NCBI GenBank assembly: GCA_000499405.2
Contig: HG738138.1
Span: 18,825,753 to 18,889,752, forward strand
Reading direction: 5' to 3'
DNA length: 64,000 nucleotides
DNA from: Onchocerca volvulus
Taxonomy: Eukaryota > Nematoda > Chromadorea > Rhabditida > Onchocercidae
This document shows positions 11,175 to 24,189 of the stretch, in pieces. Positions within the stretch are counted from its first letter, which is position 1; each line of letters opens with the position of its first letter. The position numbers and the translations under genes were made by a program. The notes under the pieces were generated by a model that was not told the origin of the DNA, ran no database searches, and saw only the letters and a program-made list of their open reading frames with translations.

Positions 11175-14100
11175 ATGTGCGTAACTTTCGTTTATTTGAA
11201 TGATAAAGCGATAGATGACCCGAAAAGTTATCAGCTGATCGTGTTGAACAATCGTGATGAGCTGTTCGATCGACCCACACTACCACCCGCCTGGAAAGAT
11301 GGTATTCTATGTGGTAATAGTGTTTTTCTTCGTTAAGGATAATTTCTTTTTAAGTTCTACACCCGTTTTTCTTTTTTTTTTTTTTTTTTTGCATAGAAAT
11401 TCTTTATAGAAGTTAGCTGTTTCTTGTACTGCTCATTCCATAATGTATGTATAACTTAAATTTAATTCTGAACAGAAAAAGAATTCTGATTTCTAATCTG
11501 CAGATTAAATCTTTTAGCCACCAGATTCATGTTATGTTCCTTTTTTCGTAGTTCTTTCATTTGTTCGATTCTCATCAGCTGTTGCAGGTCGAGATCAAGC
11601 AGATCCATATGGTGGCACTTGGTTAGGCATGACAAGGAATGGTCGTTTGGGGAATATTCTTGCAGTGCTTGAGAATCCAACTGATGAAATACCCTGTGCG
11701 ATTACGCGTGGTCTGGATTTCACTTATATGAAATGAGTAGGGAAATGGAAAGCTTGGAAATTGATTTAAAATTTAATTTGAATCAAGATTCGAGGATGTT
11801 TGGAAAGCGATCTGAAAATTTGTCCCAAAGTTAGATTTTTAAATTTATAAAATATTTTTGATCATCATATTAGGCAAAATAGTGTACGAATATTTGAAAT
11901 CCGAAATGCCACCGGAGAGCTATTTGGCTGAGCAGCTGTCCAAAGAAGCACAACAGTACAACGGTTTCAACGTAATTCTATTCGATCGGTAAGCAAAGGA
12001 AATGCTACAGTTGGTGACGTTTTGAAGGCAAACTCTATAAAAGCAATATGACTGCATATTTAAAATTGGTGCTATTATTATTATAATTCAACTTAGAGAT
12101 AGTCTGTTGCTTTAAGTTTTCCCTTTCACTAATAAATTAGTTGAAAGTAGTGATAAGTTTAATAAAAAGTACTCAAGTATTGTTTCGCTGATGTATAAAA
12201 TGGTAGATTTCTTTAACCCCCTGAAACTCCGTCATTTTTGAAGTACCAAAACCAGTTGTCGGTTTATTTAATTTGATAGAAAATGCCTATGTTAAAACCA
12301 GGAATGATTTACCGGAAAATATTTCTGATGCGAAAGGTGTGGATCCATTTGGAAGCAAGATAAAAATAACAAAAAGGAGGAGTAGAACGAAATCGGAAAA
12401 TTTATGCGAATCTTTGAATTAATTTTATCATTGCTTCGACTTGCCTAATAGAAGTTCTTTTTTTTTGGACTTCCTTTATAGTGCATTCATTTCACTCTCT
12501 TCTTCATTTTTAAGTTTTTTTCATATCTACATCAGCGAATATTTAGTAAAATGATAATAATAAAAATAAATAAAACTAGCTTCTTTCTACTTTTTATTTT
12601 ATGATTGAACTCGAATGCTCACTTTTTTGTCAGATTTCATGTAATTAGCAGAAATTTAATTAATTATTCAGATGTTCTTTCTTTAAAAAATTTTCATCCT
12701 TGTTAAACTCGAAAATAAAGCGATTAAAAGATGTCTTTTATAGACTTTTTAATGAAGAAATTGAACGAAAAACATATTTTGGATTTCAGTTTTCTAACCG
12801 ATATGACAGCGCGACTGCAGTATTTGGCCCCGGTTGGTGTTTGTTACAAAATTAACCATAAAGACTTAAGATGATATATATGTGTGTATGTATATATGGT
12901 TGTGTGTCCGTGTGACATTTATGTATGTAAACTTCTGCATATCCTTTCTAATACTTGAAGTTGATTTTCTTTTTACTCATATTTGGATCTATAGACTTTT
13001 GAAAACATCAATGCATGATTTGCCTGCAGCTATAACAGATTATTGGATGAGAATGACTTCTACAGAATGATTTCTATTTACAGTGTTTTGACCTCAAAGT
13101 TTCCAAATTAATGAATGAATTAAAATGATTTCATATCAACTTAATTTTAAACTAAAATCATCGTAAACGAAATTGAAAGATTGAATAGAGCATTATTTTA
13201 ATTCTTTCAGACTCTGGAGTCTCGCCCACCTTCATTCTTTTTTGTTGATTAAGAAAATCATTATTTCACCACGCTGTTGATATGAAAATGTCATCTCTAT
13301 AGATTGGATTGAGTGAATTAAATTTTGATGTTCCATCCAATTTATTTATTTATTTTTTTTCAGTACTAATATTTTAGGCGTTTATGGATTTGGAAATAGT
13401 GCATTAGGGAAGCCGTTCAAAAAAATAACTTATGGTTTGCGGTTATTCGAAGAGAAGTTGAAAATACTAGATGATGAGAATGTTAACGAACAAGAACTTA
13501 TGAAGCAATTCTTGGATATTCTGATCGATCAAACCAGGTAAAAACATCCATCTTGTCAGTTTTTCATTGTTTTTTATTTTAAGCAATACAATACCACAAA
13601 ACTGCTTTTCTAAAATACATTTGAGGCATTATTATTTTTTAGAATCTCTTTCATGGCTTTACTGATTTTTCTGTACGTAATTGAGACAAATTTTGTCTTT
13701 CGAAGAACTGTTATCATTGATTTAGAAAAAATTAGAAGATGGATTTAGTTTATATTTGTATAAAATTTGTAGCTCAGTTCCACAATATCGAAATTTTAAC
13801 AAAATCATAAAATTTTTTTTTTGTTTAAAAAAAAATGGAGAGAAGGGACCATTAAGAATTATTTTAAAATGCGAGTCGTAATTAGTACTGTGGTCATGAT
13901 TTAATAAAATATATGATTAACAACAATTTTATTTCGAAAGCACTGATGCGATAGCAATTATCATGAAAAAATAACAATAATCATAGTTTGCTCATTCAGT
14001 CATCATCCTGATGAGCAGCTCATTTCGCAGAAAGAACAAGACAAGGAGAACTGCAAACTTATGTCGCAGTTGTTTTATAAACTTCCGGAACCTCTGCGAT

Positions 14101-14385
14101 ATGGAACCAGGTTTAGTTCATCTTTGTGCTTCATTTCCAACATATAAATTTGATTCTAACATTTGTAATTTCAACACATAAATATGAAAAATCCTGATTG
14201 ATTTTTGACATTTTCAATAATTTTTAAGCATTAAAGTAATCAACTTTTTAAGATCTCATACTATTGTGCTGGTGAATGGTGTTGGTCGTTGTACATATTT
14301 TGAACGAAGTCGAAAACAGCTAACTTCTGTATCTGATGTTACTTGGGATGACACAACGCATTATTTTGATCTCGATGACTTGTGA
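11175..14385 (+). CDS. TANGO2/HRG-9-like protein, paralog A (275 aa)
   Basis: TANGO2-family (NRDE, formerly DUF833) protein. In C. elegans and vertebrates the family has been linked to moving haem out of haem-rich compartments; its biochemistry is debated. Seven exons join in phase: 11175-11313, 11588-11710, 11874-11988, 12790-12836, 13378-13537, 14000-14110 and 14253-14385, giving 276 codons with stop, the usual family length. The protein starts MCVTFVYL, has the family signature NNRDELFDRP at residues 25-34 with Asn-Arg-Asp-Glu at 26-29, then GGTWLGMTRNGRLGNIL, YNGFNVILFDR, GVYGFGNSALGKPFKK, LRYGTRSHTIVLVNG and a conserved TWDDTTHYFDL end. No signal peptide or membrane segment. AATAAA at 14506 follows the stop. 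A second copy lies 1.5 kb downstream in the same orientation. Intron 3 (11989-12789) holds an unexplained open frame, reported separately. Confidence 0.93.
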
Positions 14386-15899
14386 AACAAATCGTTTTTG
14401 TTTCGAAAGCACATGAATGTTACGATAGCTGTTAAGAATTCATACAACACAGTTTTGATGGAATGCATAGATTGATTCGTTTCTGAACTTATATAATTTT
14501 TCATTAATAAAAATGTCGAGACCATTCATAGCATATCTTATCGTGACGAAATTCATATTTTTGATGTTTTTATTAGAAACTTTTTCTAAGAATTTTAATA
14601 ATAAATAATTCAGTCTCTAGATTTCTTACATCTGCTTTTGACACTTTGTCATCATATTTGGTTGTTTCATGAGCTGTCTAATCAACGTCTTGAAAAATGA
14701 TGCTACTCTTTGCTGAAGCGAAGAGGGAAAGAGAAAAGAGGTATGATATAAAGCATTATTCTGAAATTTGTGTTGTGGGTCATCATTTTGCTGTTTTCGA
14801 AGGAAGAGATTTACGATGACGATATCATATTTTTCGAATGGAATTTCATTTATTGTGATTTATTGCAGACATATTGTAAGATGAATTTGTTAAATATCCA
14901 ATTCTTCTTGCATCCTGTAGCTCCATCTTCCTCTTCCTTTTCCCTTATCTGATAAAGTATTGATTGTGATTCGACTAGTTCATTAAAAGTTATGGATTTG
15001 TTTCTTTTTTAAATCCATTGAAAATATGTGTTTATTTTGTAAACGATTCTGTTTCTTTCGCACTGAAACTTGTTTATTCTAAAAATCGATTTTAATTGAT
15101 CTTCAGTAAAATTGTTGAAATATGCGCAGTTGCATTATTTAGTGGAATAACTGGTTAACAATCTTAAATATTTTGAGAAATTCGCAAAAGTGTAACACAA
15201 TTGATTATCTCAGCACATTGGTAATGAACGCATATATATTACAGAAGCTCTTCAAATATTATTTGATGGACTGTGCAATAAAGAGCTGCTTTTGTATATA
15301 TGGTGAGGATTATTACAATCTTCGTAAAATACTGGAGAGAAGATAGCATGCGCATTAACATATCCTCATTAGTAATTTCTCTCGTTAAAAACTTTTTGCT
15401 AAATTTCTAGTAGAAATTACTAGATATGGGTGATAAAAGAGGGGTCGAATAATCGCTCACCAATCTTTTCATGAGAAAATTGAATAGGGTAGCGGATGCA
15501 ATATCGCCGATTCTTGCACGCCACATCCTTCGCATTTTTCATCTTTTTCCATCTAATAACCTTGGAATAAATCCGGTTTTGGTGAGATACACGTCATAAC
15601 ACATTTTCATTGTCTTCATTCCATTGATTGCCGAGGTAATTGATTTTTTGGAATCAAATAACTTTTCTTTTATTATGCCTTGTGGAATTCACTGTAGTGC
15701 TAATGCAACCGCTGTCAGTAATTTATTATGCATAATTTGCTTTTGTTAAGCTTGCGATTTTCATGTCGCTAATAGCTCATCGAAATAATATATTTTTCTC
15801 ATTTATAAACGAATGTCTGTATTCGTTTGCAGATATCTCAATCTTGTTTTATGGTTCAAACCGAAGTAATTGTGTTGCCTATTATTTTCGATTGTTTAA
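14386..15899. other. Intergenic region between the two TANGO2-like genes
   Basis: Contains the AATAAA of the upstream gene (14506-14511) and TTTGCAG at 15826-15832, a candidate spliced-leader acceptor 67 bases before the next ATG. An open frame at about 15427-15600 (LNRVADAISPILARHILRIF) is protein-like but has no partner exons. An imperfect hairpin (AGTAATTTCT against AGAAATTACT) lies at about 15371-15421. Confidence 0.5.
14506..14511 (+). terminator. Polyadenylation signal of TANGO2-like paralog A
   Basis: AATAAA, 121 bases past the TGA, the first canonical signal downstream. Confidence 0.6.
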
Positions 15900-18686
15900 A
15901 TGTGCGTAACTTTTATGTATGTTGAACACAATCCAGACGCCAAATATAAATTGATTCTGCTAAATAATCGTGATGAATTACTCAACCGGCCAACCAGTAC
16001 TGCCAAATGGGAAAATGGCATCCTTGCTGGTACTTCATTTATTCACAGTTACTAAAATTGTCAGTGCAGTTCCAGCTATTTCTCAATGCCTATAATAATA
16101 TGGAGGAATGAATGATTGATTGTGCATTGTTGATAAATACTAAGACATATAAAAATATAAAAATGATTGCATTCATCATTTGACCTCTTTTTGAGCGAGA
16201 AAAGAAAAGATTATAGTTATAAAATCTTTGAAATTTGGGGTAAGATGATACGTATGCTTCTGAAAAATAATTTGAAAAGAAAAAAGAATTCAAAAAAAAC
16301 AAAATTAAAGATATACTGAGCGGTAGTTTTCAAAAGATTCTTGGAAATCTGGTCTGTTCTGGAACAATCTTTGTAGGACGTGTAGGTGCTGCTTACCAGT
16401 TTCATTTATTTCAAAATTAGAACTTGGCTTTTAAACTTAGAAATGGAAATGATGTATTTCAGGACGAGATGAGAAAGAAACTATACGTGGAACGTGGTTG
16501 TGTATGAATTCTGCTGGTCGTATTAGTAATTTATTGACGATCACCGTACCCATACATGAAATGAAATCAAGTTCTATCACTAGAGGTCAAATATTAGTGT
16601 TCTAATTGTACTTTTATCTTGCAAGCTTTATGATAATTCATTAGTAGGAAAAAATAAATATAGGAGAAAGGACCAAAGTAAGTATCACAGTTCTTCTTGC
16701 TTCCCAGAGTTTCCCCTTCGACTTTACGACTATTTAGAAAATCAAGGATTGTTAATTCGTAGCAGGACTGCGAATTATATATGGACTTACTTTAACACTT
16801 GACTGTTGAAGATGAAATCGATGCTTTCGAATCTCGCCGTCAGATTACTGAGATTAGATTAGAATGTGAATCGTAGGAATTTCTTTAAAAACAAAAAAAT
16901 ATATTTTCCATAGATAAAAAAACCACTTTTAAGAATTCCCAGCAAGCATTTTATCAATTCTTTTTCAGTAATTTTATGACTTGTTTGAGAAGATTTTCTA
17001 ACTCTAATGGAAAATAGTAGTGAAAATTGCTTGCAACTTTTGGTTTTACAAATTGAGCATAGACGGGAAAGCACTCAAAGTCGGGGAATAGTATGTCAAA
17101 AGAACTCTCAAATCTTGCGACTTGTGGAAAAGTCAAAAATTAGACTATAATATTGTATTTCCAGGAGTAATACCAGTAGATTTTGTGAAATCAAATAAAA
17201 AGCCAGAGGAATTTTGCAAATTATTGACCAGTACTGTGAACAGATACAATGCATTCCAGATACTTTGTTTTCAAAGATAAATTTTCAATTCAAGCTTCAT
17301 TAATACTAAATCTTGAACTGTGGGATTACAGAAATTAACTTTTTACATGAAGAAACACTTTTTCTATCATGACAAATTACAGAGTTCAAAAAAAAAAAAA
17401 AAAAAAAGTGAAATTTTGAATTAAGTTATTTGATAGTGCAAATGTTCCAATGTTTTCCAAAATTTCTAAAAATATAAGATTTTTTTCAGTTCGTCAGAAA
17501 TAAAATTGCATTTCAGAAACGAACGGGATCAGTATGAAGTTGCAGGCCTAACGTATCAGTCGGAGGATAATATTGAAGTTACCAGATACCCACCAGGTCG
17601 ATATCTTCTTGAAAATTTCGTAAAAAAATTATCGATGTTATAAGATTTTCCATAATATTTTCTCCGGTCTTTTTTTTATAATTATGCGATCCTTTGCAGG
17701 TATTCACGGATTTAGCAACAGTCCATCATGCGAACCATTCAAAAAAGTGCAACGGGGTGTAGACAAAGTGAGCGACATTATTGAAGAAATAAATACTGAA
17801 AATCTTTCAGAAGCAGAAATTATTGAACGTCTTCTACAGTTAGCTACTGATAAATATCAGTAAGTTTTCCAATTACATTTAGTAAAGAAAAAAGACGGCA
17901 ATGAGACAGAAAAAAGTTCGAGGAGGTTGGATATTAACTTTTTTGAAGATTATGAAACAACTCGTATCAGCTGCTTGCTGTTTCTAGATTATCATTGCTG
18001 TAGTATTGTATGTCAATCTAATATACATAAGTAATAAGTTGAAATGATTGAAATTAATGCCAATAATAAGGAAAATTGATGTTAAATATAACACTACAAG
18101 CGGAACTGAAGAATGGATAGATAAGGAAATGAAAGACTAATTCCAAAATCTTAATCTTCTAAATCTAAAACAATGTCGTTTGCTCTAACTCTCCCCTTTT
18201 CCCAATACTTCTAAGAGCCAGTGTAGAAACATCAGTAATGATCACGTATATTCTTTAATTTTGCTTTAAGATGAACATATTAATTACATTAACCGTTTTT
18301 CAGATGTTTTCCTGATGATCAAATAAAGCGGCGATGTGGCCGATCCAACGAGCTCTGTAAGTATCGTGCCGCCATTTTCGTGAGATATCCTGATGGAATT
18401 CCTTATGGTACCAGGTCTGTCATCAATTTACCTTCTACTATAGTAAAATTTTTCCAAATTTTAATAAAAGCTGTAAGAGCATTCACAAATTTCTAAGCAT
18501 CTTCTGGAACAGAGCAATTGCAATTTTTATACAATATTACCATCTCTTGAGTTCAGGTCACACACAATTATTATTGTGGATCGTAACAATCGAGCTACGT
18601 ATTACGAAAAATCAATGGAAACAAAAACAGGAAAAGCGAGCGAAGCCACTTGGACCGAGCAAATATTTCATTTTAACCTCTCCTAA
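15900..18686 (+). CDS. TANGO2/HRG-9-like protein, paralog B (281 aa), with a non-GT donor
   Basis: Tandem paralog of the gene at 11175-14385. Seven exons at equivalent positions: 15900-16029, 16463-16585, 17165-17276, 17517-17596, 17700-17859, 18304-18414 and 18557-18686, 282 codons with stop. Exons 2, 5 and 6 have exactly the lengths of paralog A (123, 160 and 111 bases) and all phases agree. The signature Asn-Arg-Asp-Glu is at residues 23-26 (LNNRDELLNRP), followed by RGTWLCMNSAGRI, RYNAFQILCFQR, GIHGFSNSPSCEPFKK, PYGTRSHTIIIVD and ATWTEQIFHF. The glycines of A's GGTWLG are RGTWLC here. The donor of intron 3 is CAAAG|ATAAAT rather than GT; unspliced, the frame ends at once in TAA. The gene may use a rare donor, be damaged, or carry a sequence error. 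AATAAA at 18722. Function as for paralog A; divergence suggests a separate role. Confidence 0.85.
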
Positions 18687-18721
18687 ATTGTGCAAAATTC
18701 TACTTCTCGGAATGTGGTTTG

Positions 18722-18727
18722 AATAAA
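18722..18727 (+). terminator. Polyadenylation signal of TANGO2-like paralog B
   Basis: AATAAA, 36 bases past the TAA stop. Confidence 0.65.
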
Positions 18728-19545
18728 ATGTCATTCGGTTTTGTTTATGTAAAATGTTTATTCCTCAGTTGATAAATTCTGCTAATTTGAATTTGTCGTT
18801 TGCTAATTTTTAATGAATTTTGGCGAAAAAAATGATGCTGGCTTTCTCTATATATGGAAAATCCAAATATGCCCCAGAAAATTGTAAAATCTTTTAATAT
18901 TTAACTTTTCAGCGGTCTGAGCGATCCTTCCGCACACATTAATGTTTCATGAGTCGAAAAAATATGATGAAACCAGGCAATTCTGGTACAGAAAAAAAAT
19001 TTCTCCGAATAACATTTAGAAATGTACTGCCTTCAATTTCTAATGCTATTGAAACGCTTCGATAGGTTTTAATAATAGCGCATCCCAGTAATTTTTTAAT
19101 TGACATATAAAATATTATAAACCAAAGAGTATCTGTGAAACAGTGTCTGTGATACTGTCATCAATAAATATGTTATCAAAATGTCTAAAAAATCTTTGAA
19201 ACTTTATTGCGTTCTGATGCACATTCCAGCAATAAATAGTATCATGGAATAAATTAAATTTTTTTTTACAAAGATAAGCAGACTACGTGTCTCTATATTG
19301 AGATCGTAATGAGATTTCCTAGCAAAGGAATTTTATCCAACTTATAAATCTTTTCCTGCTTTGGAGAAGAGAAATTCCCAGGACAATTTGGAATGTTTCG
19401 ACAAGTACAGTTATTCACTCTACGATACTTGAAAATGATTTCGAACATAGACAGTTTTTTCGATAAATTCTCAATATCAGGCCTCAACTTCCTCATGCCC
19501 TTTAAATTGAACAGAATTAGTCCCAAATTTAGAACGAAATAAGAT
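18728..19545. other. Convergent intergenic region between TANGO2-like B and DPAGT1
   Basis: 3' flank of two convergent genes. A minus-strand AATAAA (TTTATT on the plus strand at 19203-19208) can serve the DPAGT1 transcript. An 89-codon minus-strand frame at 19562-19293 overlaps the DPAGT1 stop and looks like 3' UTR. Confidence 0.5.
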
Positions 19546-22500
19546 TCATAAAACCACTTCATACATCAGATGTGCGATATAGAATCGGATAAAAAATGCT
19601 AGGATTGAAAATAAAACTTGCAGCATTAAAAGTATCTCCGTTAATTTTTTTTCGTGCATTGGACCTGTATATTTTAAAATCAGATTTAGTAACGTTAAAT
19701 TGTTGATAACTGTCCACCTGAAGTGAAAAACCGATTGGAAGATAAACATACTTATGCAGTATACCAACTCATTCACCTATCCTCTTCTTTCAAAAAAAGA
19801 TATTAAACTACTTCAAAATATCTCAGCTTTTCATGGCCCCATCTTATTGGCATTGCATAAATCACTCATTTTATACAAATCAATATCATATGTATGAGAA
19901 AAACTTGAGAAGTATATCATTTTTTGAAAGCAAACTTCATATCAAAAAAATGAAGCATGAAAACTCTCACCTCACATCATCCTTCTGAATAATTTTCTTG
20001 TATAATAAACCAAATATATCCAGGAAATAAAGGATTATCTTGGTTAACGGTTTGAGGTCTGAAATAAAAATACCACTCATTAAGAATCTTATACGAAGTG
20101 ATTTAATCTGAAAGTAGTGATTTAATAAAGCAGAAATTTCATTAATTGGTAACTTTATAGTGACAAAATATATTTGGGAAAAAAAATTCTCTTAATACAG
20201 TAAAAAAAGAACTGCAGAAGATATAGATGCTTTAAAAGAAAAAGCGAAGAAAGAAGAAAGTAATTTGAACTAATTGAAAATATAACCATTTTCTTTGAAT
20301 TCAACAGTACTCATATCAATCGTATTAGTTTTGCTGTCATACTTCGGCAATCGATGACGCGGACAAGGGACAAGATGGAGAAGTTGAGGAGTTGAGTATA
20401 TAAAATTGAAAATCTGGAAAGCATCAGATTTATAATTTGCAATTACGTAATCCAAACATGTTATTCTCGCTATTTAAAATATTGATTCTAATTTCATCAT
20501 AAAATACTGATACTAAATTTTCACATGCAGTATATCTAGTTCACTTTTATTTAATAACGATGAGTCTCTTACAAAATAGAACATTATACTATACGTGATC
20601 AATGGCACAGAGAAAGAAAAAAAATTTTCAAAATTGAACTTAATATGAGTGCATAAGCAACACTGACATACAGATGATCAAAAATAATGATCAAAAACTC
20701 AATAAACTTTAGGAGGGAAAATGAATTTGTTGGGGAATATAAATTAACCAAAAATCAAATATCCTATGAGGCGGAAAAAAACTACTGAAGGAAAGTTAAA
20801 ATTTTACCTGTGGGATCAAAAAAAGTGCCATGGTTTTGCTAAAATGGCCAAGAATACAAGCTGAAGCTAGAGTCATCCCGGCCCAATAACAAAACGTATC
20901 ACCAACAAAAACTCGTGCTGGATACCTAAATATGCCAGATACTTGAACTTTTATCAGTAATGAAATAAAGAATACAAAAATTTCAACGACAAATCCAAAA
21001 AACAAGATTTCAAAAGAAAAACGAATCGAATATAATTACCAGTTGAAAAACAACAGAACAGATGTTGTTCCCAAGAAAGGCAATAGGAAATACAGAGAAA
21101 GTGAGTGATACCACGAAAGCGATGGATCCAGTCGAAATAACTAAAAAAAAGCTAATAAAATTCATTTGGAATTCTTAATTTGACTTTAAAATAGTTTCGT
21201 CCATTTTCGGAATACAATTGATGATTAAGAAAGAAATAAGGTCATCTATTAATGATCAAATTACAATAAAGCTGCAGCTGAATGACGGCGCATTAACTTT
21301 TTAAATTTCCAAGAAAAGCTTTTCACTCAAACCTCTACAATTCAAAACAAGTGTCTTACGATTTTAAATTTTGATTTCTTACTTAAAACTTCATACTCTT
21401 CTTCTTAATTCTAAGCAATACCTGATGAAACTGTGAATTTGACAGTAACTTACTTCAATCGCATTGAAAATAACAACAGAAGCTGCTATTATAAAGGCTT
21501 GCCCAGCTTCAAGCCCATTAATTCCAGCCAGAATATTGATTGCATTTGTACAAAATACTATCTGCAATGGCATAATAGATAATGATGCGATAGTATCAAT
21601 TATCTAAACAAAAACAGAAGCATGAATGCTATGGACAAAATTTTGGAAAAAATTAAGCAATTCAATAATCACCAAATTTCTGAAGACTCACCATCATACC
21701 CATGTAAACATAATAAAAAATTCCAATATCGATGCATTCCCGAACTGGAAATAAAACCCGAACCAAAGAAGGCAACACAATCGTAGCTGACGATCCTAAA
21801 AATGGTGTCTCTAGGATAATGCCCAATCACTACAGAAATCATATGGTATTTTTCAAGTCACAATAGAACCTTAAATGAAAGAAAAAAACTTTTTTTACAG
21901 ATCTGTCAGTAAAACCGAGATATTTCATTATATAAATATGATAAAATAATCACAAAGTATTTTGTATAATAGAAATATGTAATATTTCTCAGGCAAATGA
22001 ATCATTGATCCATATCTCGGTATAAAAGTCTTTGTTCTCTCATCTTCTGATCTGTAATAGAGCTCTTTTGCATTGTTTAAAATGTTGAAAACCATGTTAA
22101 TTATTTGGAATGTTGCAAGAAAACTTATTGTAAGCATTGTCCATCTCTTATCCTTTGACCTGACAACCAAATCCTTTGTATAATTCACATATTGTAAGTC
22201 TCACAGCCCACCCACTACAAAAACCAAGGACTATCGATATAAAAGAGATTCTGGCGATTATTCAGTTTTAATCAATTTCTAACTCAATCAGTTCTCCATT
22301 CAAATTACTCAACCTATTCAACAACATTACTTTCCAATCCAGTCCAACTTCTCGATTCATCGTACTATAACCGAGCGATTAATGCAGTCGTCATATTGTT
22401 TAACTTTATTTTATTTTATAATGTAGATAAAGAATCAATCATCCGTCAATCAATAAAACCTTTCTCATCAAGATTCGTCTAAGCGACAATATAAACTAAA

Positions 22501-23414
22501 TAAGTGACGAAAAAATTTACCAGACACATAATATACAAGAAGCAACGGAAGAGATGAAAGTGTCGGAAATAAAAGTTTATGCCGCCATCGTAAATCTAAA
22601 ACATCATCTGCAAAACCCAATAGAACTGCGGAACAAATTGCCGTCAGTGCTGATAAGAACATTAGGAATTTTTGATGTGGAATGGATGATCTGAAATCCA
22701 TAGATGACTGGAAAAAGAAAGTGATTTATATATGTATATATCTCAGAGATTTAATTATATAAATTCTATAATAATCCATAAAATGTATGAATAGAACTTA
22801 CTCAAGTTGTGACCATTCATAAACTGGGAATGGGATAAATATAAACATAACAATTAAATAAACAGCTGCTGATATAACGCCAATCGGTTCAGGTATAGGA
22901 ATATTATTTAGCTAAAAATGGATGTTTCGTAAAAAAGTAGTTCTGTAAGACAAAGAAAGTCTTATAAGCATGCAGAAAAATATTTTACAAGCTTATAAAG
23001 TTGAAGAAAATTGGGAAGCATTGAACAATTAAGACTTGCAATGAAAACACTTCTAATTTAGTTTTCTACTTTACCAAAATAATCGAATTTGATTGAAAAA
23101 AATTAGATGATGCCTTGATATCAATCAATCAAGCACCCTTTCTACAAAATGTTCTGATAACTAATTAGTACATTCTGAATTCATGAAATTATAAAACAGC
23201 AGTTCATATCCCACATTCGGCTGCAGGAAAACGCTTTTCTTTGACGCTCAGGACACTCATAATACCAAATATGTAAAAGGCAATATCATACTTTGCACTG
23301 ATCCTTTCCGTACATTTGACGTTTGACAAAGACCGGAATATATTCCAGGATTATTTGGTATGAAATGTATGAACCTATGCAGCTCAATAATATGTTTACC
23401 CATAATGATAACAT
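19546..23414 (-). CDS. algn-7: UDP-GlcNAc:dolichyl-phosphate GlcNAc-1-phosphotransferase (DPAGT1/ALG7), 406 aa
   Basis: ER membrane enzyme that transfers GlcNAc-1-phosphate from UDP-GlcNAc to dolichyl phosphate, the first step of N-glycan precursor assembly and the target of tunicamycin. Ten exons join in phase on the minus strand: 23414-23292, 22911-22802, 22690-22521, 21795-21692, 21561-21454, 21140-21040, 20925-20808, 20413-20287, 20058-19971 and 19717-19546, 407 codons with stop, almost the human length. Signatures are [13 protein letters not shown] (residues 104-116), [18 protein letters not shown] (173-190), [13 protein letters not shown] (240-252, with Gly-Asp-Thr 247-249), LGHFSKTM and PCPRHRLP (294-301). 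About ten hydrophobic segments are seen. The start follows ATTTCAG, a possible spliced-leader site, ten bases upstream. The long intron 3 (22520-21796) contains an unrelated open frame. The gene is divergent from the NADAR gene across the minisatellite. Confidence 0.96.
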
Positions 23415-24189
23415 TTCCGTATCTGAAATATCGATAACATGACTGTAAATATCTATATTGATGATACTGCCATGTTGTCCAACTCGTGGAAGAAAACAGC
23501 CATTCAGAAAAATGTGAAGTGAATTAGGAAATGGATTCGGCTACATACAAGTTTTCTTTTACAGATCGGTAACAATAATAATTTTTTTGAGGTTTTTTTA
23601 TGAATTAAGATTACACCTGAAACATTTACCTCCCTCTAACACATCGAACGTTAGAGAAGATAAATCAGAGGTAAAGGGAGGTAAAAATTAAATACTTTTG
23701 CAAATTGGGACATCTAACTTTTCTAAGCATGTCACCTGCTGCTGAAGTAAACAATGAGTGCAAATAAAACATTATAACAACAAGTGACAGTCTATTTAAC
23801 ACATTTGAAGAATGTCATGTCAGAAGATTAAAAGCGATAAGAATTTGATAAAATATGCTTCACATTTACAGAACGGTTAAAAGTCATCGAGAGATCCTTG
23901 CTTTTTTGCATCAAATTTTTCCTTCCAAAATGGTTGTATTCGCATTGTCAATCATCAAAGTTCGAGAAAGAGTGACAAAGACGTACGATTGAGTCTTCGC
24001 GCTTAATTTGTCACGAGGAAAACTCGAATCAAAACCTCTCCTGCCACATATCCATTATACCTCCTATCACTTTTTCACACAACAGAAAGGGACCTCCCCA
24101 TTTTGTTGTGTCACTGGCAAAGCCGTATATCTCGCTGTGAACAACTTTGATATTTTGGTCGGATTCTAAATGCTGTCAATGAGTCGTAT
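23415..24189. other. Upstream region of DPAGT1
   Basis: AT-rich noncoding sequence between two divergent genes. An imperfect inverted repeat around CCTCCCTCTAAC...GTAAAGGGAGG lies at about 23629-23682. Confidence 0.4.

Noticed and set aside
19293..19562. 89-codon frame just past the DPAGT1 stop on the same strand
   Set aside because: It overlaps the DPAGT1 stop in another frame, sits in the probable 3' UTR and matches nothing known to me.
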